Source: Nitrospirota bacterium
GTDB taxonomy: Bacteria; Nitrospirota; Nitrospiria; Nitrospirales; Nitrospiraceae
Reading direction: 5' to 3'
DNA: 5,894 nucleotides
Assembly: GCA_020028195.1 (NCBI GenBank)
Contig: JAHWYE010000117.1
Coordinates: 1-5,894, forward strand
The notes beneath the pieces are model-generated. The model had not been told where the DNA came from, searched no databases, and saw nothing but the letters and a program-made list of their open reading frames with translations. Made by a program: the position numbers and the translations under genes. Positions 1 to 5,727 of the stretch are shown here, one piece after another; position 1 is the first letter of the stretch; the number at the start of each line of letters is the position of its first letter.

Positions 1-1239
1 GCCCACCTCTCCTCGCCGAAGGAAAAACGGACCGTCTTCGAGTTAGTGCGTGGAGAAGCCCAACGGGGACAGGTCTTGAGCGAACTGGATGCCGGCAGTA
101 TCCAGCACGTGCTCTCGGATCTTCCTCCGCCGGACGTAGCGTGGCTGTTGAAAGAGCTCGGACCAGACGACGTGGCGGACATCCTGGGCATGCTCCCAGA
201 GGAACAGGCCAAGGAGATCCTCACGCTCATGAAATCAGAGGACTCCACCGAGATTGCCGACCTGCTGAAGTATCCCAAGGATTCGGCTGGCAGCATCATG
301 ACCACGGAGTTCTTTTCGCTGTCGGAGGACACCACTGCCCAGGAGGCCATCCGTCGTCTGCAGCGCGCGACCGACGCGGAAATGGTGTTTTACATCTATG
401 TGACTGACAAGGATGATCACCTCGTTGGGGTCTTATCCCTTCGCCAGCTCCTGTTGGTGCCGCCAGAGACGCCGCTGAAGAACATCATGACGCGGGACGT
501 GATGAGCGTGTCGGTGGACATGGATCAGGAGGAAGTGGCCCGACAGGTGGCCCGCTACAATCTGTTGGCGATCCCTGTGGTGGAGAAGGACAACACCTTG
601 GTGGGCATCATCACGGTGGATGACGTGGTGGACGTCATCCGCGAGGAGGCCACCGAGGACATGCTGAAGATGGCCGGCGCGACCGAAGAGGACACGTTGA
701 TGAAGTCCTCCAGCCTGGAGGCGGCCCGCCGTCGGCTGCCGTGGCTCTTTACCAACCTGGTCGGCAGTCTCTTCTCGGGGGCAATCTTATGGTATTTCCG
801 CTATACCATCCAGGAAGTGGTGGCCATCGTCAGTTTCATTCCGGTCATTGCGGCCATGGGGGGTAACGTGGGGCTGCAGTCCTCGACCCTCATTATTCGA
901 GGACTCGCGACAGGGCGGATCGAGCTGACAGACGTGTGGAAGGTCTTCTTTCGCGAAGTCGGGATCGGGCTTCTCCTGGGGCTTGCCTGCGGCGTGCTCC
1001 TGACGCTCACCGGGCTGCTGTGGCATGGGCAGGGGTTCCTGGGCATGGTGGTCGGCGCCTCGATCCTTATCGCTTTCCTGGTCTCAACCAGCATGGCCAC
1101 GATCATGCCGGTTGCGCTGAAGCGGGTGGGAGTTGATCCGGCTGTCGCGGCTGGACCGTTTGTTACCACTGCCAACGACATCACAGGCATCACGATTTAT
1201 CTTGCTCTGGCGACCGCACTTCTCGATCACCTGCGATGA
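1..1239 (+). CDS. mgtE: Magnesium transporter MgtE (5'-truncated by window edge)
   Basis: MgtE is a homodimeric inner-membrane Mg2+-selective channel gated by cytosolic Mg2+. The frame is open to base 1, so the true start lies outside; the GTG at 46 is only an internal codon, and roughly the first 30-50 residues appear to be missing compared with the usual ~450 aa. Numbering from base 46, the order is: helical N domain (to ~75), CBS pair (first from SAGSIMT at 80, second from NIMTRDVM at 146 to the GIITVDD strand at 187-193), the connecting plug helix (~205-230) and a membrane domain of about five helices (from ~233). The conserved GGNVGLQ motif sits at 272-278, and the TANDITG motif has the pore-lining aspartate at D378, equivalent to the selectivity aspartate of Thermus MgtE. 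Everything expected in the C-terminal part is intact. No terminator is visible after its stop, so read-through into the next gene is possible. Confidence 0.96.
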   Translation, partial: AHLSSPKEKRTVFELVRGEAQRGQVLSELDAGSIQHVLSDLPPPDVAWLLKELGPDDVADILGMLPEEQAKEILTLMKSEDSTEIADLLKYPKDSAGSIMTTEFFSLSEDTTAQEAIRRLQRATDAEMVFYIYVTDKDDHLVGVLSLRQLLLVPPETPLKNIMTRDVMSVSVDMDQEEVARQVARYNLLAIPVVEKDNTLVGIITVDDVVDVIREEATEDMLKMAGATEEDTLMKSSSLEAARRRLPWLFTNLVGSLFSGAILWYFRYTIQEVVAIVSFIPVIAAMGGNVGLQSSTLIIRGLATGRIELTDVWKVFFREVGIGLLLGLACGVLLTLTGLLWHGQGFLGMVVGASILIAFLVSTSMATIMPVALKRVGVDPAVAAGPFVTTANDITGITIYLALATALLDHLR

Positions 1240-1294
1240 TGAGGGTGTTTTGTTTCATGGTTGCACTGCCTAAATGTACAACGTTCGCATAACC

Positions 1295-1300
1295 AGGAGG
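1295..1300 (+). promoter_or_regulatory. Ribosome binding site deciding the start at 1306
   Basis: A perfect AGGAGG lies 5 nt before the ATG at 1306. It is the strongest Shine-Dalgarno sequence seen in this window and fixes the start of the small exported protein at 1306. The frame-compatible upstream TTG at 1261 has no comparable site. Confidence 0.75.
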
Positions 1301-1305
1301 TCGGC

Positions 1306-1668
1306 ATGCTCAGTCTCGTGATCTTGGCTACAACCCTCTGGATCTGCCCCGGAGACGTCTTTTCCAACGAGCCGCGCGAAGGATGCCGGCCGTTCGAGGA
1401 ACATAGCGGGACGATGAGCACGAACCCGGAGGTCCCACCCGATCCGCGCGAGACGGATCCGGCTTCGACAGCGCCGTCAGGCATGCGCCGGGACCGGCAG
1501 CCGGCGCCTGACTCGGTGAATGAGGAGATGTGCGCGCTGTACAAGGAATACATCCAGCTGGAACTCAAAACCCAGGGTGGATTCCAAGCGGGTTCCCCTT
1601 CAGAACTTGAACGCTGGCAGACGCTGAAACGCATGTTTCAGAACTCTCCGGCCCCAAGGTGTCCGTAG
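1306..1668 (+). CDS. Small putative exported protein of unknown function
   Basis: This encodes 120 aa that I do not recognise. The start was chosen from the perfect AGGAGG upstream. Residues 1-20 are hydrophobic (MLSLVILATTLWICPGDVF) and resemble a signal peptide, but the N-region lacks a lysine or arginine, so export is only probable. A C at 14 within the hydrophobic stretch is not in a convincing lipobox. The middle (about 40-75) is rich in Pro, Ser, Thr and charged residues and probably disordered. The C-terminal third (about 70-112) looks helical, with VNEEMCALYKEYIQLELK followed by ELERWQTLKRMF. The gene sits 66 bp after mgtE and 36 bp before recO in the same direction, so it may be co-transcribed. 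The good ribosome site and consistent spacing argue for a real gene, although function cannot be assigned. Confidence 0.65.
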   Translation: MLSLVILATTLWICPGDVFSNEPREGCRPFEEHSGTMSTNPEVPPDPRETDPASTAPSGMRRDRQPAPDSVNEEMCALYKEYIQLELKTQGGFQAGSPSELERWQTLKRMFQNSPAPRCP

Positions 1669-1704
1669 GGTCGTGTGCCACAAAGCGGTCTTACTAACCT
1701 GGCC

Positions 1705-2544
1705 ATGCCGCTGCTCAAATCAACCGCGATCACACTGAAAAGCCGCAAGTGGGGAGAGGCCGACCGGATCGTCACGTTTTACACCCTCCGCTATGGCAAA
1801 CTGCGCGGGGTCGCCCGTGGAGCGCGGCGAATCAAGAGCCGGTTCGGCAGCGCCCTAGAGCCGTTTGTGTACTGTGACCTTAATCTCTTCGAAAAGCACA
1901 ATGACCCACTTTATCGCATCACACAGGTGGACATCCGTGAGACGTTTCCCCAGCTTCGCGAGGACCTCGCCCTCATGTCCGCAGCGGCTCGCATGGTCAA
2001 TCTCGTCAGCGCTGTGACCGCGGAGGGAGACCCTAGTCCTGGGATATTCGAGACCCTGGCCGGTGGCCTCCGTTCACTCCAAGACAACAACGATCCCCTG
2101 CTCACCACGTTGTTGTTCCAGATCCGGCTGCTTGGCCAGACCGGCTTTCGGCCTGTGACCGACCATTGTGCCGCCTGTGGCAAAGAATTCCCAGCCCCTC
2201 ACCCACCCCTCTCCCCCTGGGGGGAGAGGAGAGAGGTGAGGGGAGCGCAGTTTTCCCCGGTGTCCGGTGGGGTGGTCTGCAGTCCTTGCGGCAGCCGCCG
2301 TCCCGATCGCTGTCTGCCGTTGTCGGCAGGGAGCCTCGCATTCTTGCAGCAAGCCCTGCATCTGCCGGCCTCTCTCCTTACTCGTTTGAGGGCCACTGGC
2401 CAGGTCCGGGCAGAGGTAGAGGCGGCGATCGAGTCCTACGTCACAGTCGTGGCAGGGAAACGCCTTCCGCCAGTTGATTTCCTGGCGGCGGAGGGGAAGG
2501 AACCAGTCTACGGGTTGACAAGATCGCCCCAGGTATCCTTGTGA
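1705..2544 (+). CDS. recO: DNA repair protein RecO with an in-frame palindrome insertion in the zinc finger
   Basis: RecO loads RecA onto SSB-coated single-stranded DNA together with RecR (RecFOR pathway). From the ATG at 1705 the protein is 279 aa, somewhat longer than the usual ~240-260. An N-terminal OB fold covers about 1-80, with the typical start MPLLKSTAITLKSRKWGEAD and the KLRGVARGARR basic strand; a helical domain follows. A four-cysteine zinc finger has C155-x2-C158 and C192-x2-C195. The loop between the pairs is about 33 residues, clearly longer than normal, because a 49-bp palindrome is translated there as roughly PHPPLSPWGERREVRG. An alternative GTG start at 1675 would add ten residues, but homologues as I remember them begin near the ATG. 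There is no strong ribosome site for either start, so translational coupling to the upstream gene (stop at 1668) is plausible. The frame remains intact, so the gene is probably functional. Confidence 0.93.
   Translation: MPLLKSTAITLKSRKWGEADRIVTFYTLRYGKLRGVARGARRIKSRFGSALEPFVYCDLNLFEKHNDPLYRITQVDIRETFPQLREDLALMSAAARMVNLVSAVTAEGDPSPGIFETLAGGLRSLQDNNDPLLTTLLFQIRLLGQTGFRPVTDHCAACGKEFPAPHPPLSPWGERREVRGAQFSPVSGGVVCSPCGSRRPDRCLPLSAGSLAFLQQALHLPASLLTRLRATGQVRAEVEAAIESYVTVVAGKRLPPVDFLAAEGKEPVYGLTRSPQVSL
2195..2243. repeat. 49-bp GC-rich imperfect palindrome inside recO
   Basis: Outer arms CCCCTCACC (2195-2203) and GGTGAGGGG (2235-2243) are exact reverse complements (9 bp). Inner arms CCTCTCCCCC (2208-2217) and GGGGGAGAGG (2220-2229) are exact over 10 bp around a tiny TG centre. 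A 4/5-nt internal loop separates the two stems. The purine/pyrimidine skew and the translation PLSPWGERREVRG resemble the short palindromic repeats that are scattered in many bacterial genomes, usually between genes. Only one copy occurs in this window, so its multi-copy nature is inference. Confidence 0.85.
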
Positions 2545-2568
2545 AGTTGTGAAAGGCTGCGATATAGT
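2539..2568 (+). promoter_or_regulatory. Possible sigma70-type promoter for the DUF971-lipoprotein-glgA genes
   Basis: TTGTGA (2539-2544, 4 of 6 to TTGACA) and TATAGT (2563-2568, 5 of 6 to TATAAT) are separated by 18 nt. The -35 box overlaps the recO stop codon TGA at 2542-2544. Transcription would start near 2575, giving a leader of about 45 nt before the ATG at 2621. This is a pattern match only. Confidence 0.4.
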
Positions 2569-2620
2569 ACGCACACGGTGCGCGTTGCATAGTCAGCTCA
2601 ACCAGAGGATTCATGGCGCG

Positions 2621-2977
2621 ATGGGCACAACGGTTCTTGAACCCAAAGACATGGACTGGATCGATAAAGGAGTGCTCGGGATCGAGTGGACTGATGGGCA
2701 CAAGGGCGTCTATCCGGTCCGTTACCTCCGGCAACATTGCCCCTGCGCAGCCTGCACCGATGAGTGGAGCGGCGAGCTGCGGATCAAGCCGGATGATGTC
2801 CCGCTCCTGATTATGCTTCAGGATATCGAAGCGGTGGGCCGGTACGCCCTGCAATTCAAGTGGAGCGATGGCCACACCACCGGCATTTATTCCTATACAT
2901 TGCTGCGCCGGATGTGCCAGTGCGATATTTGTCAGCCGGTCAAGCCAGAGCCACCGAGAAGCAAGCGGCTGCTGTGA
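2621..2977 (+). CDS. DUF971 / gamma-butyrobetaine hydroxylase-like N-terminal domain protein
   Basis: A 118-aa stand-alone protein of the DUF971 family, the domain found at the N-terminus of gamma-butyrobetaine hydroxylase, where it binds zinc. Diagnostic stretches are VYPVRYLRQHCPCAACTDEW (residues 30-49) and WSDGHTTGIYSY (81-92). The hydroxylase zinc site uses a CxCxxC plus a histidine, matching C40, C42, C45 and H85 here. There is no hydroxylase catalytic domain, so this is not an enzyme of carnitine synthesis. Bacterial stand-alone members have been linked to Fe-S carrier (Mrp/ApbC-like) contexts, but nothing here confirms that. A second CxCxxC (C99, C101, C104) and a second DGH motif (residues 25-27) make the protein internally repetitive. 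The ATG at 2621 was chosen because family members begin close to the first conserved strand; AGAGG at 2604-2608 lies 12 nt upstream, a little far. An upstream extension to 2549 is not supported. The tail after residue 105 is basic and probably flexible. Confidence 0.88.
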   Translation: MGTTVLEPKDMDWIDKGVLGIEWTDGHKGVYPVRYLRQHCPCAACTDEWSGELRIKPDDVPLLIMLQDIEAVGRYALQFKWSDGHTTGIYSYTLLRRMCQCDICQPVKPEPPRSKRLL

Positions 2978-3027
2978 CCTCTGACTTTGTTCGGCAACCC
3001 TTCACATCCAACCTCCTTCGAGACCTA

Positions 3028-3501
3028 ATGAGAAATGCCCGCCCCTTATCGGTCAGGCTGGCTTCGGCATTGCCTGTGCTCATGATGCTGGTCTGTGCCT
3101 GCGGGGCACTGCCCTCACCGGAAGAGCAGAAAACCCGTATTCAGCGGGATGAAATCCGGCTCCATGCGCTCACCAGCACGGCATTTCTTGAAACCTGGGG
3201 TCCGCCAACCTATCAGCATCACGAGCTGACGCAGTTCTTTCGGGTTGAAAACGGAAACTATGTCCCACGGTTTCTGGTGCCGCTGGGAGAGGCCCCGCCT
3301 GGCTGGGATTCCTCGTTTGTCTCAGGGGAAGCCAATTTTCTGGGCTATGCAGATCGGGGAGAGTTGCTGGGGTTCCTGGAGGACCGGCTGGTGTACCGAG
3401 AGCAGATGCCTTCTGAAAGAATCCATGCGATCGGTAAGCTCTGGGAGAGGGAGGCCCAGTTTAAAACTCGATTGGAGAAGGAGCCCCTTTCGTCTCCTTA
3501 G
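3028..3501 (+). CDS. Putative lipoprotein of unknown function
   Basis: A 157-aa protein with a typical lipoprotein signal: a basic N-region (MRNARPLSVR), a hydrophobic core (LASALPVLMMLV) and a lipobox VCAC with the lipidated cysteine at position 25. The residue after it is Gly rather than Asp, which would favour outer-membrane sorting by the E. coli rule. The mature part has a short charged helix (about 31-45), then TAFLETWGPPTYQHHEL, a segment whose wording faintly recalls the SmpA/OmlA-type lipoprotein fold, followed by aromatic-rich strands and a charged C-terminal helix (IHAIGKLWEREAQFKTRL). I do not recognise the family with certainty. The ATG at 3028 is chosen because it opens directly onto the signal peptide; the frame upstream overlaps the DUF971 gene and lacks such features. 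No strong ribosome site is seen. It ends 7 bp before glgA, so co-transcription is likely, but the sequence gives no evidence of a role in glycogen metabolism. Confidence 0.8.
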   Translation: MRNARPLSVRLASALPVLMMLVCACGALPSPEEQKTRIQRDEIRLHALTSTAFLETWGPPTYQHHELTQFFRVENGNYVPRFLVPLGEAPPGWDSSFVSGEANFLGYADRGELLGFLEDRLVYREQMPSERIHAIGKLWEREAQFKTRLEKEPLSSP

Positions 3502-3508
3502 AGTTGTC

Positions 3509-5068
3509 ATGTCTGCTTCGCCCATTGACCGCCCCTCGAAAGATGCACCTTCCCTTAAAGTCCTATTCGTTTCACCGGAGGCGACCCCGTTTGCCAAGAC
3601 CGGCGGGCTGGCCGATGTGGCTGGAGCGCTTCCGCTGGAGCTTGCTCGACTGGGCCATCGGGTGTGGCTGGTCATTCCGCGGTATGGCACGATTGACGGA
3701 GCAGCACATGGGTTCAAGGAATGGAAGCGCCTCACCGTACCAACTGCGTCCGGACCGGTAAAGGCTGTTATTGAGCAGGGGGACCTGTCTTGCCCTCAGG
3801 CTCCACCTGACTGTCAGGTTTCGGTCCTGGCAGTTCGCTATGATCCCTATTTCGACAGACAAGGTCTCTATCAGGAGTCCGGCATTGACTATCCGGACAA
3901 TTTAGAACGGTTTGCCTTCTTCTGCCGAGCGGTAATGGAACTCCTGGTGTTGCTCGGTAAGACTTCTGCCTCCCCCCCGACCCTGCTTCATGCCCACGAT
4001 TGGCAGACTGCGCTCTGTCCCGTGTACCTCAGGACGCTCTATGCAGGGCGTCCTGAGGTTCGTGGTCTCAGGAGTCTGCTGACAGTGCACAATCTCGGCT
4101 ATCAGGGAATCTTCCCCGCCAAGGTCTATCCGAAGACTGGGTTAGGGCCAGAACTGTTTACGCCTACCACGCTGGAGTTCTTTGGTTCTCTGAACCTGCT
4201 CAAAGGCGGGCTGGCGTTTGCCGACTTTCTGACGACTGTGAGCCCGACGTATAGTCGCGAGATCCAAACAGCAGAGTTCGGCTTCGGGCTCGAGGGGGTC
4301 ATCAGGGAACAGCGAGACCGACTTGTCGGGATCGTGAATGGCATTGACGTCGAGGTCTGGAATCCCGCTACTGATCCGGTCTTACCTGCTCGGTATTCGG
4401 TTTCGGACCTCACAGGCAAGCGGGTCTGTAAGACCGAATTGCAGCGCGAGATGAAGCTTCCGGTGCGGGACGTTCCGTTACTGGCGATGGTGTCACGGCT
4501 CACCGCTCAGAAGGGGGTGGACTTGGTGGCCGACATTCTGCTCGAACTGATGGAACTTGATCTTCACATAACGATTCTGGGGACCGGCGATCCGTCCGAC
4601 GAAGCACGATTCCGGTCTTTCCAGGCACGCTATCCTGAGAAGATTGGACTTCGGATCGGGTTCGACGAGGATCTAGCCCATCGAATTGAGGCTGGAGCCG
4701 ATATGTTCCTGATGCCGTCGCGATACGAACCTTGTGGGTTGAGCCAACTCTACAGCCTCCGGTACGGGACCGTGCCGATCGTGCGCCGAACCGGCGGCCT
4801 TGCTGACACCATTGTGCCCTATTCCCCCTCAGCAGTCCGGGAGGGCCGCGCAACAGGGTTCGCCTTCGACGAGGCTACCCCAGAGGCACTGCTAACGGCA
4901 GTCCTGCTGGCTCTCCATGTCTATGAAAACCGGAATGAGTGGAGATCTCTCATCGAGGCGGGGATGCGCACCGATACCTCCTGGGCCCGGTCGGCGCGGT
5001 CCTACGCGGATCTCTATCGACGGGTCGCGGGAGGAGGGCTTGAAGCTGGAACGGTTAGTCCGAAATGA
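3509..5068 (+). CDS. glgA: Glycogen synthase (ADP-glucose:glucan glucosyltransferase)
   Basis: A GT5-family cytoplasmic enzyme that transfers glucose from ADP-glucose to the non-reducing end of alpha-1,4-glucan. It is 519 aa, slightly longer than the usual ~475-500 owing to a ~15-residue N-terminal extension. The GT-B fold is complete: K30-T-G-G-L (the KxGGL nucleotide-sugar motif, K15 in E. coli), HAHDW at 161-165, the TVHNLGYQG segment, VNGIDVEVWNPATDP, the phosphate-binding pair R330 and K335 in SRLTAQKGVDL (R300/K305 in E. coli), and the catalytic-region motif PSRYEPCGLSQLY with E407 (E377 in E. coli) and C409. The ATG at 3509 is 7 bp after the lipoprotein stop; the ribosome site is weak (TTAGAG), suggesting translational coupling. 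A frame extension back to 3245 would lie inside the lipoprotein gene and is rejected. No other glg gene is visible here. The 3' end overlaps a convergent gene by 14 bp. Confidence 0.97.
   Translation: MSASPIDRPSKDAPSLKVLFVSPEATPFAKTGGLADVAGALPLELARLGHRVWLVIPRYGTIDGAAHGFKEWKRLTVPTASGPVKAVIEQGDLSCPQAPPDCQVSVLAVRYDPYFDRQGLYQESGIDYPDNLERFAFFCRAVMELLVLLGKTSASPPTLLHAHDWQTALCPVYLRTLYAGRPEVRGLRSLLTVHNLGYQGIFPAKVYPKTGLGPELFTPTTLEFFGSLNLLKGGLAFADFLTTVSPTYSREIQTAEFGFGLEGVIREQRDRLVGIVNGIDVEVWNPATDPVLPARYSVSDLTGKRVCKTELQREMKLPVRDVPLLAMVSRLTAQKGVDLVADILLELMELDLHITILGTGDPSDEARFRSFQARYPEKIGLRIGFDEDLAHRIEAGADMFLMPSRYEPCGLSQLYSLRYGTVPIVRRTGGLADTIVPYSPSAVREGRATGFAFDEATPEALLTAVLLALHVYENRNEWRSLIEAGMRTDTSWARSARSYADLYRRVAGGGLEAGTVSPK
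4027..4058. repeat. Perfect 11-bp inverted repeat inside glgA
   Basis: CCTCAGGACGC (4027-4037) and GCGTCCTGAGG (4048-4058) are exact reverse complements with a 10-nt spacer. A third related hexamer CTCAGG at 4067-4072 could pair with CCTGAG (4052-4057) instead. The repeat codes for LRTLYAGRPE in GlgA and is not followed by a T tract, so it is not a standard terminator. Confidence 0.7.
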
Positions 5069-5558
5069 TCTGAGGCAAGGGTTTGATCGAAACGTGCGGG
5101 CCAGCGCCTAGCTGAGTTAGTCCAAGGCGGGCTTGGTCCGCATAATAGGTGGACTCGGCTTCCGGTTGGCTCTGGATGACGGAGAGAAACAAGTCGGCCG
5201 CCACATCGTTTCGACCGGTATTCAGGGCCACTTGCCCAGTATAAAGTGTACAGGCTGTGGCCATGGCGATCGGGTCAACCGCAAGGCGCGGAGTGGGTTT
5301 TGACACGAGGCGTTCGAACCGTTCCGGTAGAGGAAGGACAAATCCATTCCCAATTTTCGGGACTTTAGCCGCTTGGTTCAATTGCTGGACGATCCCTCGC
5401 ATCGCATCAAGGTCCGTGCTTGATTGGCACTGACTATAGGTGCCCCACAAATTCATAAACATGGCGTTATCCAAGCCTGCTGATCTCTCGATCGGCTTGG
5501 AGGCTTGACACCCTGCGAGGAGAAGCAGAAAGCTCATCAGTACAAGAGATTTCTTCAT
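5055..5558 (-). CDS. Small putative lipoprotein with TPR-like helical C-terminal part
   Basis: A 167-aa protein with a textbook lipoprotein signal: MKKSLVLMSFLLLLAGC, lipobox LAGC, lipidated cysteine at 17. The next residue is Gln rather than Asp, compatible with outer-membrane localisation. Residues 30-65 look helical (MFMNLWGTYSQC, then DLDAMRGIVQQLNQAAK). After a proline-rich linker (76-90), residues 96-150 form at least one TPR-like helix pair (CTLYTGQVALNTGRNDVAADLF, here cited as the 103-124 region, then 136-150 YYADQARLGLTQLG), which suggests protein-protein contacts in the periplasm. Two further cysteines (44 and 103) could form a disulfide. I cannot name the family. The start is fixed by the signal peptide and by GGAAGG 10 nt upstream; an in-frame ATG 90 bases earlier would put a non-signal sequence in front of it. 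It is transcribed against glgA, with the stop codons overlapping by 14 bp. Confidence 0.85.
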   Translation of the reverse strand: MKKSLVLMSFLLLLAGCQASKPIERSAGLDNAMFMNLWGTYSQCQSSTDLDAMRGIVQQLNQAAKVPKIGNGFVLPLPERFERLVSKPTPRLAVDPIAMATACTLYTGQVALNTGRNDVAADLFLSVIQSQPEAESTYYADQARLGLTQLGAGPHVSIKPLPQIISD

Positions 5559-5568
5559 GGATCGGTTA

Positions 5569-5574
5569 CCTTCC
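5569..5574 (-). promoter_or_regulatory. Ribosome binding site of the minus-strand lipoprotein gene
   Basis: On the minus strand GGAAGG (extended AAGGAAGG) ends 10 nt before the ATG at 5558. This supports the short start at the signal peptide over the longer frame beginning at 5648. Confidence 0.6.
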
Positions 5575-5657
5575 TTTTTTCTTAGCAAGGAGTAGAAGAG
5601 AGCAATCTTCAGGCCTAGGAACTGTCCATCCAAGTCATTGAAAAACAAGGAACTTTA

Positions 5658-5686
5658 ATTACAATCCCGATAAAGCACTGTGTTAC
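5658..5686 (-). promoter_or_regulatory. Possible promoter of the minus-strand lipoprotein gene
   Basis: Reading the minus strand, GTAACA (5686-5681, 4 of 6 to TTGACA) and TGTAAT (5663-5658, 5 of 6 to TATAAT) are separated by 17 nt. A start near 5651 would give a leader of about 90 nt. The sequence here is visibly richer in A and T than the coding regions. The -35 box overlaps one arm of a 9-bp inverted repeat. Confidence 0.3.
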
Positions 5687-5727
5687 CGTCTCAAATGATC
5701 GACAAGTGTTGTGTTTTCAACACAGTG
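5676..5727. repeat. 9-bp inverted repeat with a nested hairpin, operator-like
   Basis: CACTGTGTT (5676-5684) and AACACAGTG (5719-5727) are exact reverse complements separated by 34 nt. The right arm can also pair locally: TGTGTT (5710-5715), TTC loop, AACACA (5719-5724). The left arm covers part of the proposed -35 box of the minus-strand gene. Confidence 0.55.

Noticed and set aside
1240..1305. Promoter or terminator between mgtE and the small exported protein
   Set aside because: TTGCAC at 1261 and TAAATG at 1271 have no partner at acceptable spacing, and no hairpin with a T tract is present.
1227..1634. A 135-codon minus-strand open frame opposite the small exported protein
   Set aside because: It is antisense to a frame that has a perfect AGGAGG and fits the direction and spacing of its neighbours; the minus-strand product shows no signal, domain or ribosome site.
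1675..1704. GTG start for RecO adding ten residues
   Set aside because: It has AGGG only about 4 nt upstream, and RecO proteins as I recall them begin close to MPLLKS; it remains a possible alternative but less likely.
2195..2243. Reading the recO palindrome as a rho-independent terminator
   Set aside because: It lies in the middle of an intact coding frame and is not followed by a run of T.
2074..2574. A long minus-strand frame and several short frames around the recO palindrome
   Set aside because: They exist because the GC-rich palindrome and high-GC coding bias suppress stops; RecO homology and its cysteine motif establish the plus frame.
3245..3508. N-terminal extension of GlgA by 88 codons
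   Set aside because: This stretch is an out-of-frame reading of the lipoprotein gene; GlgA homology begins at KVLFVSPEATPF shortly after the ATG at 3509.
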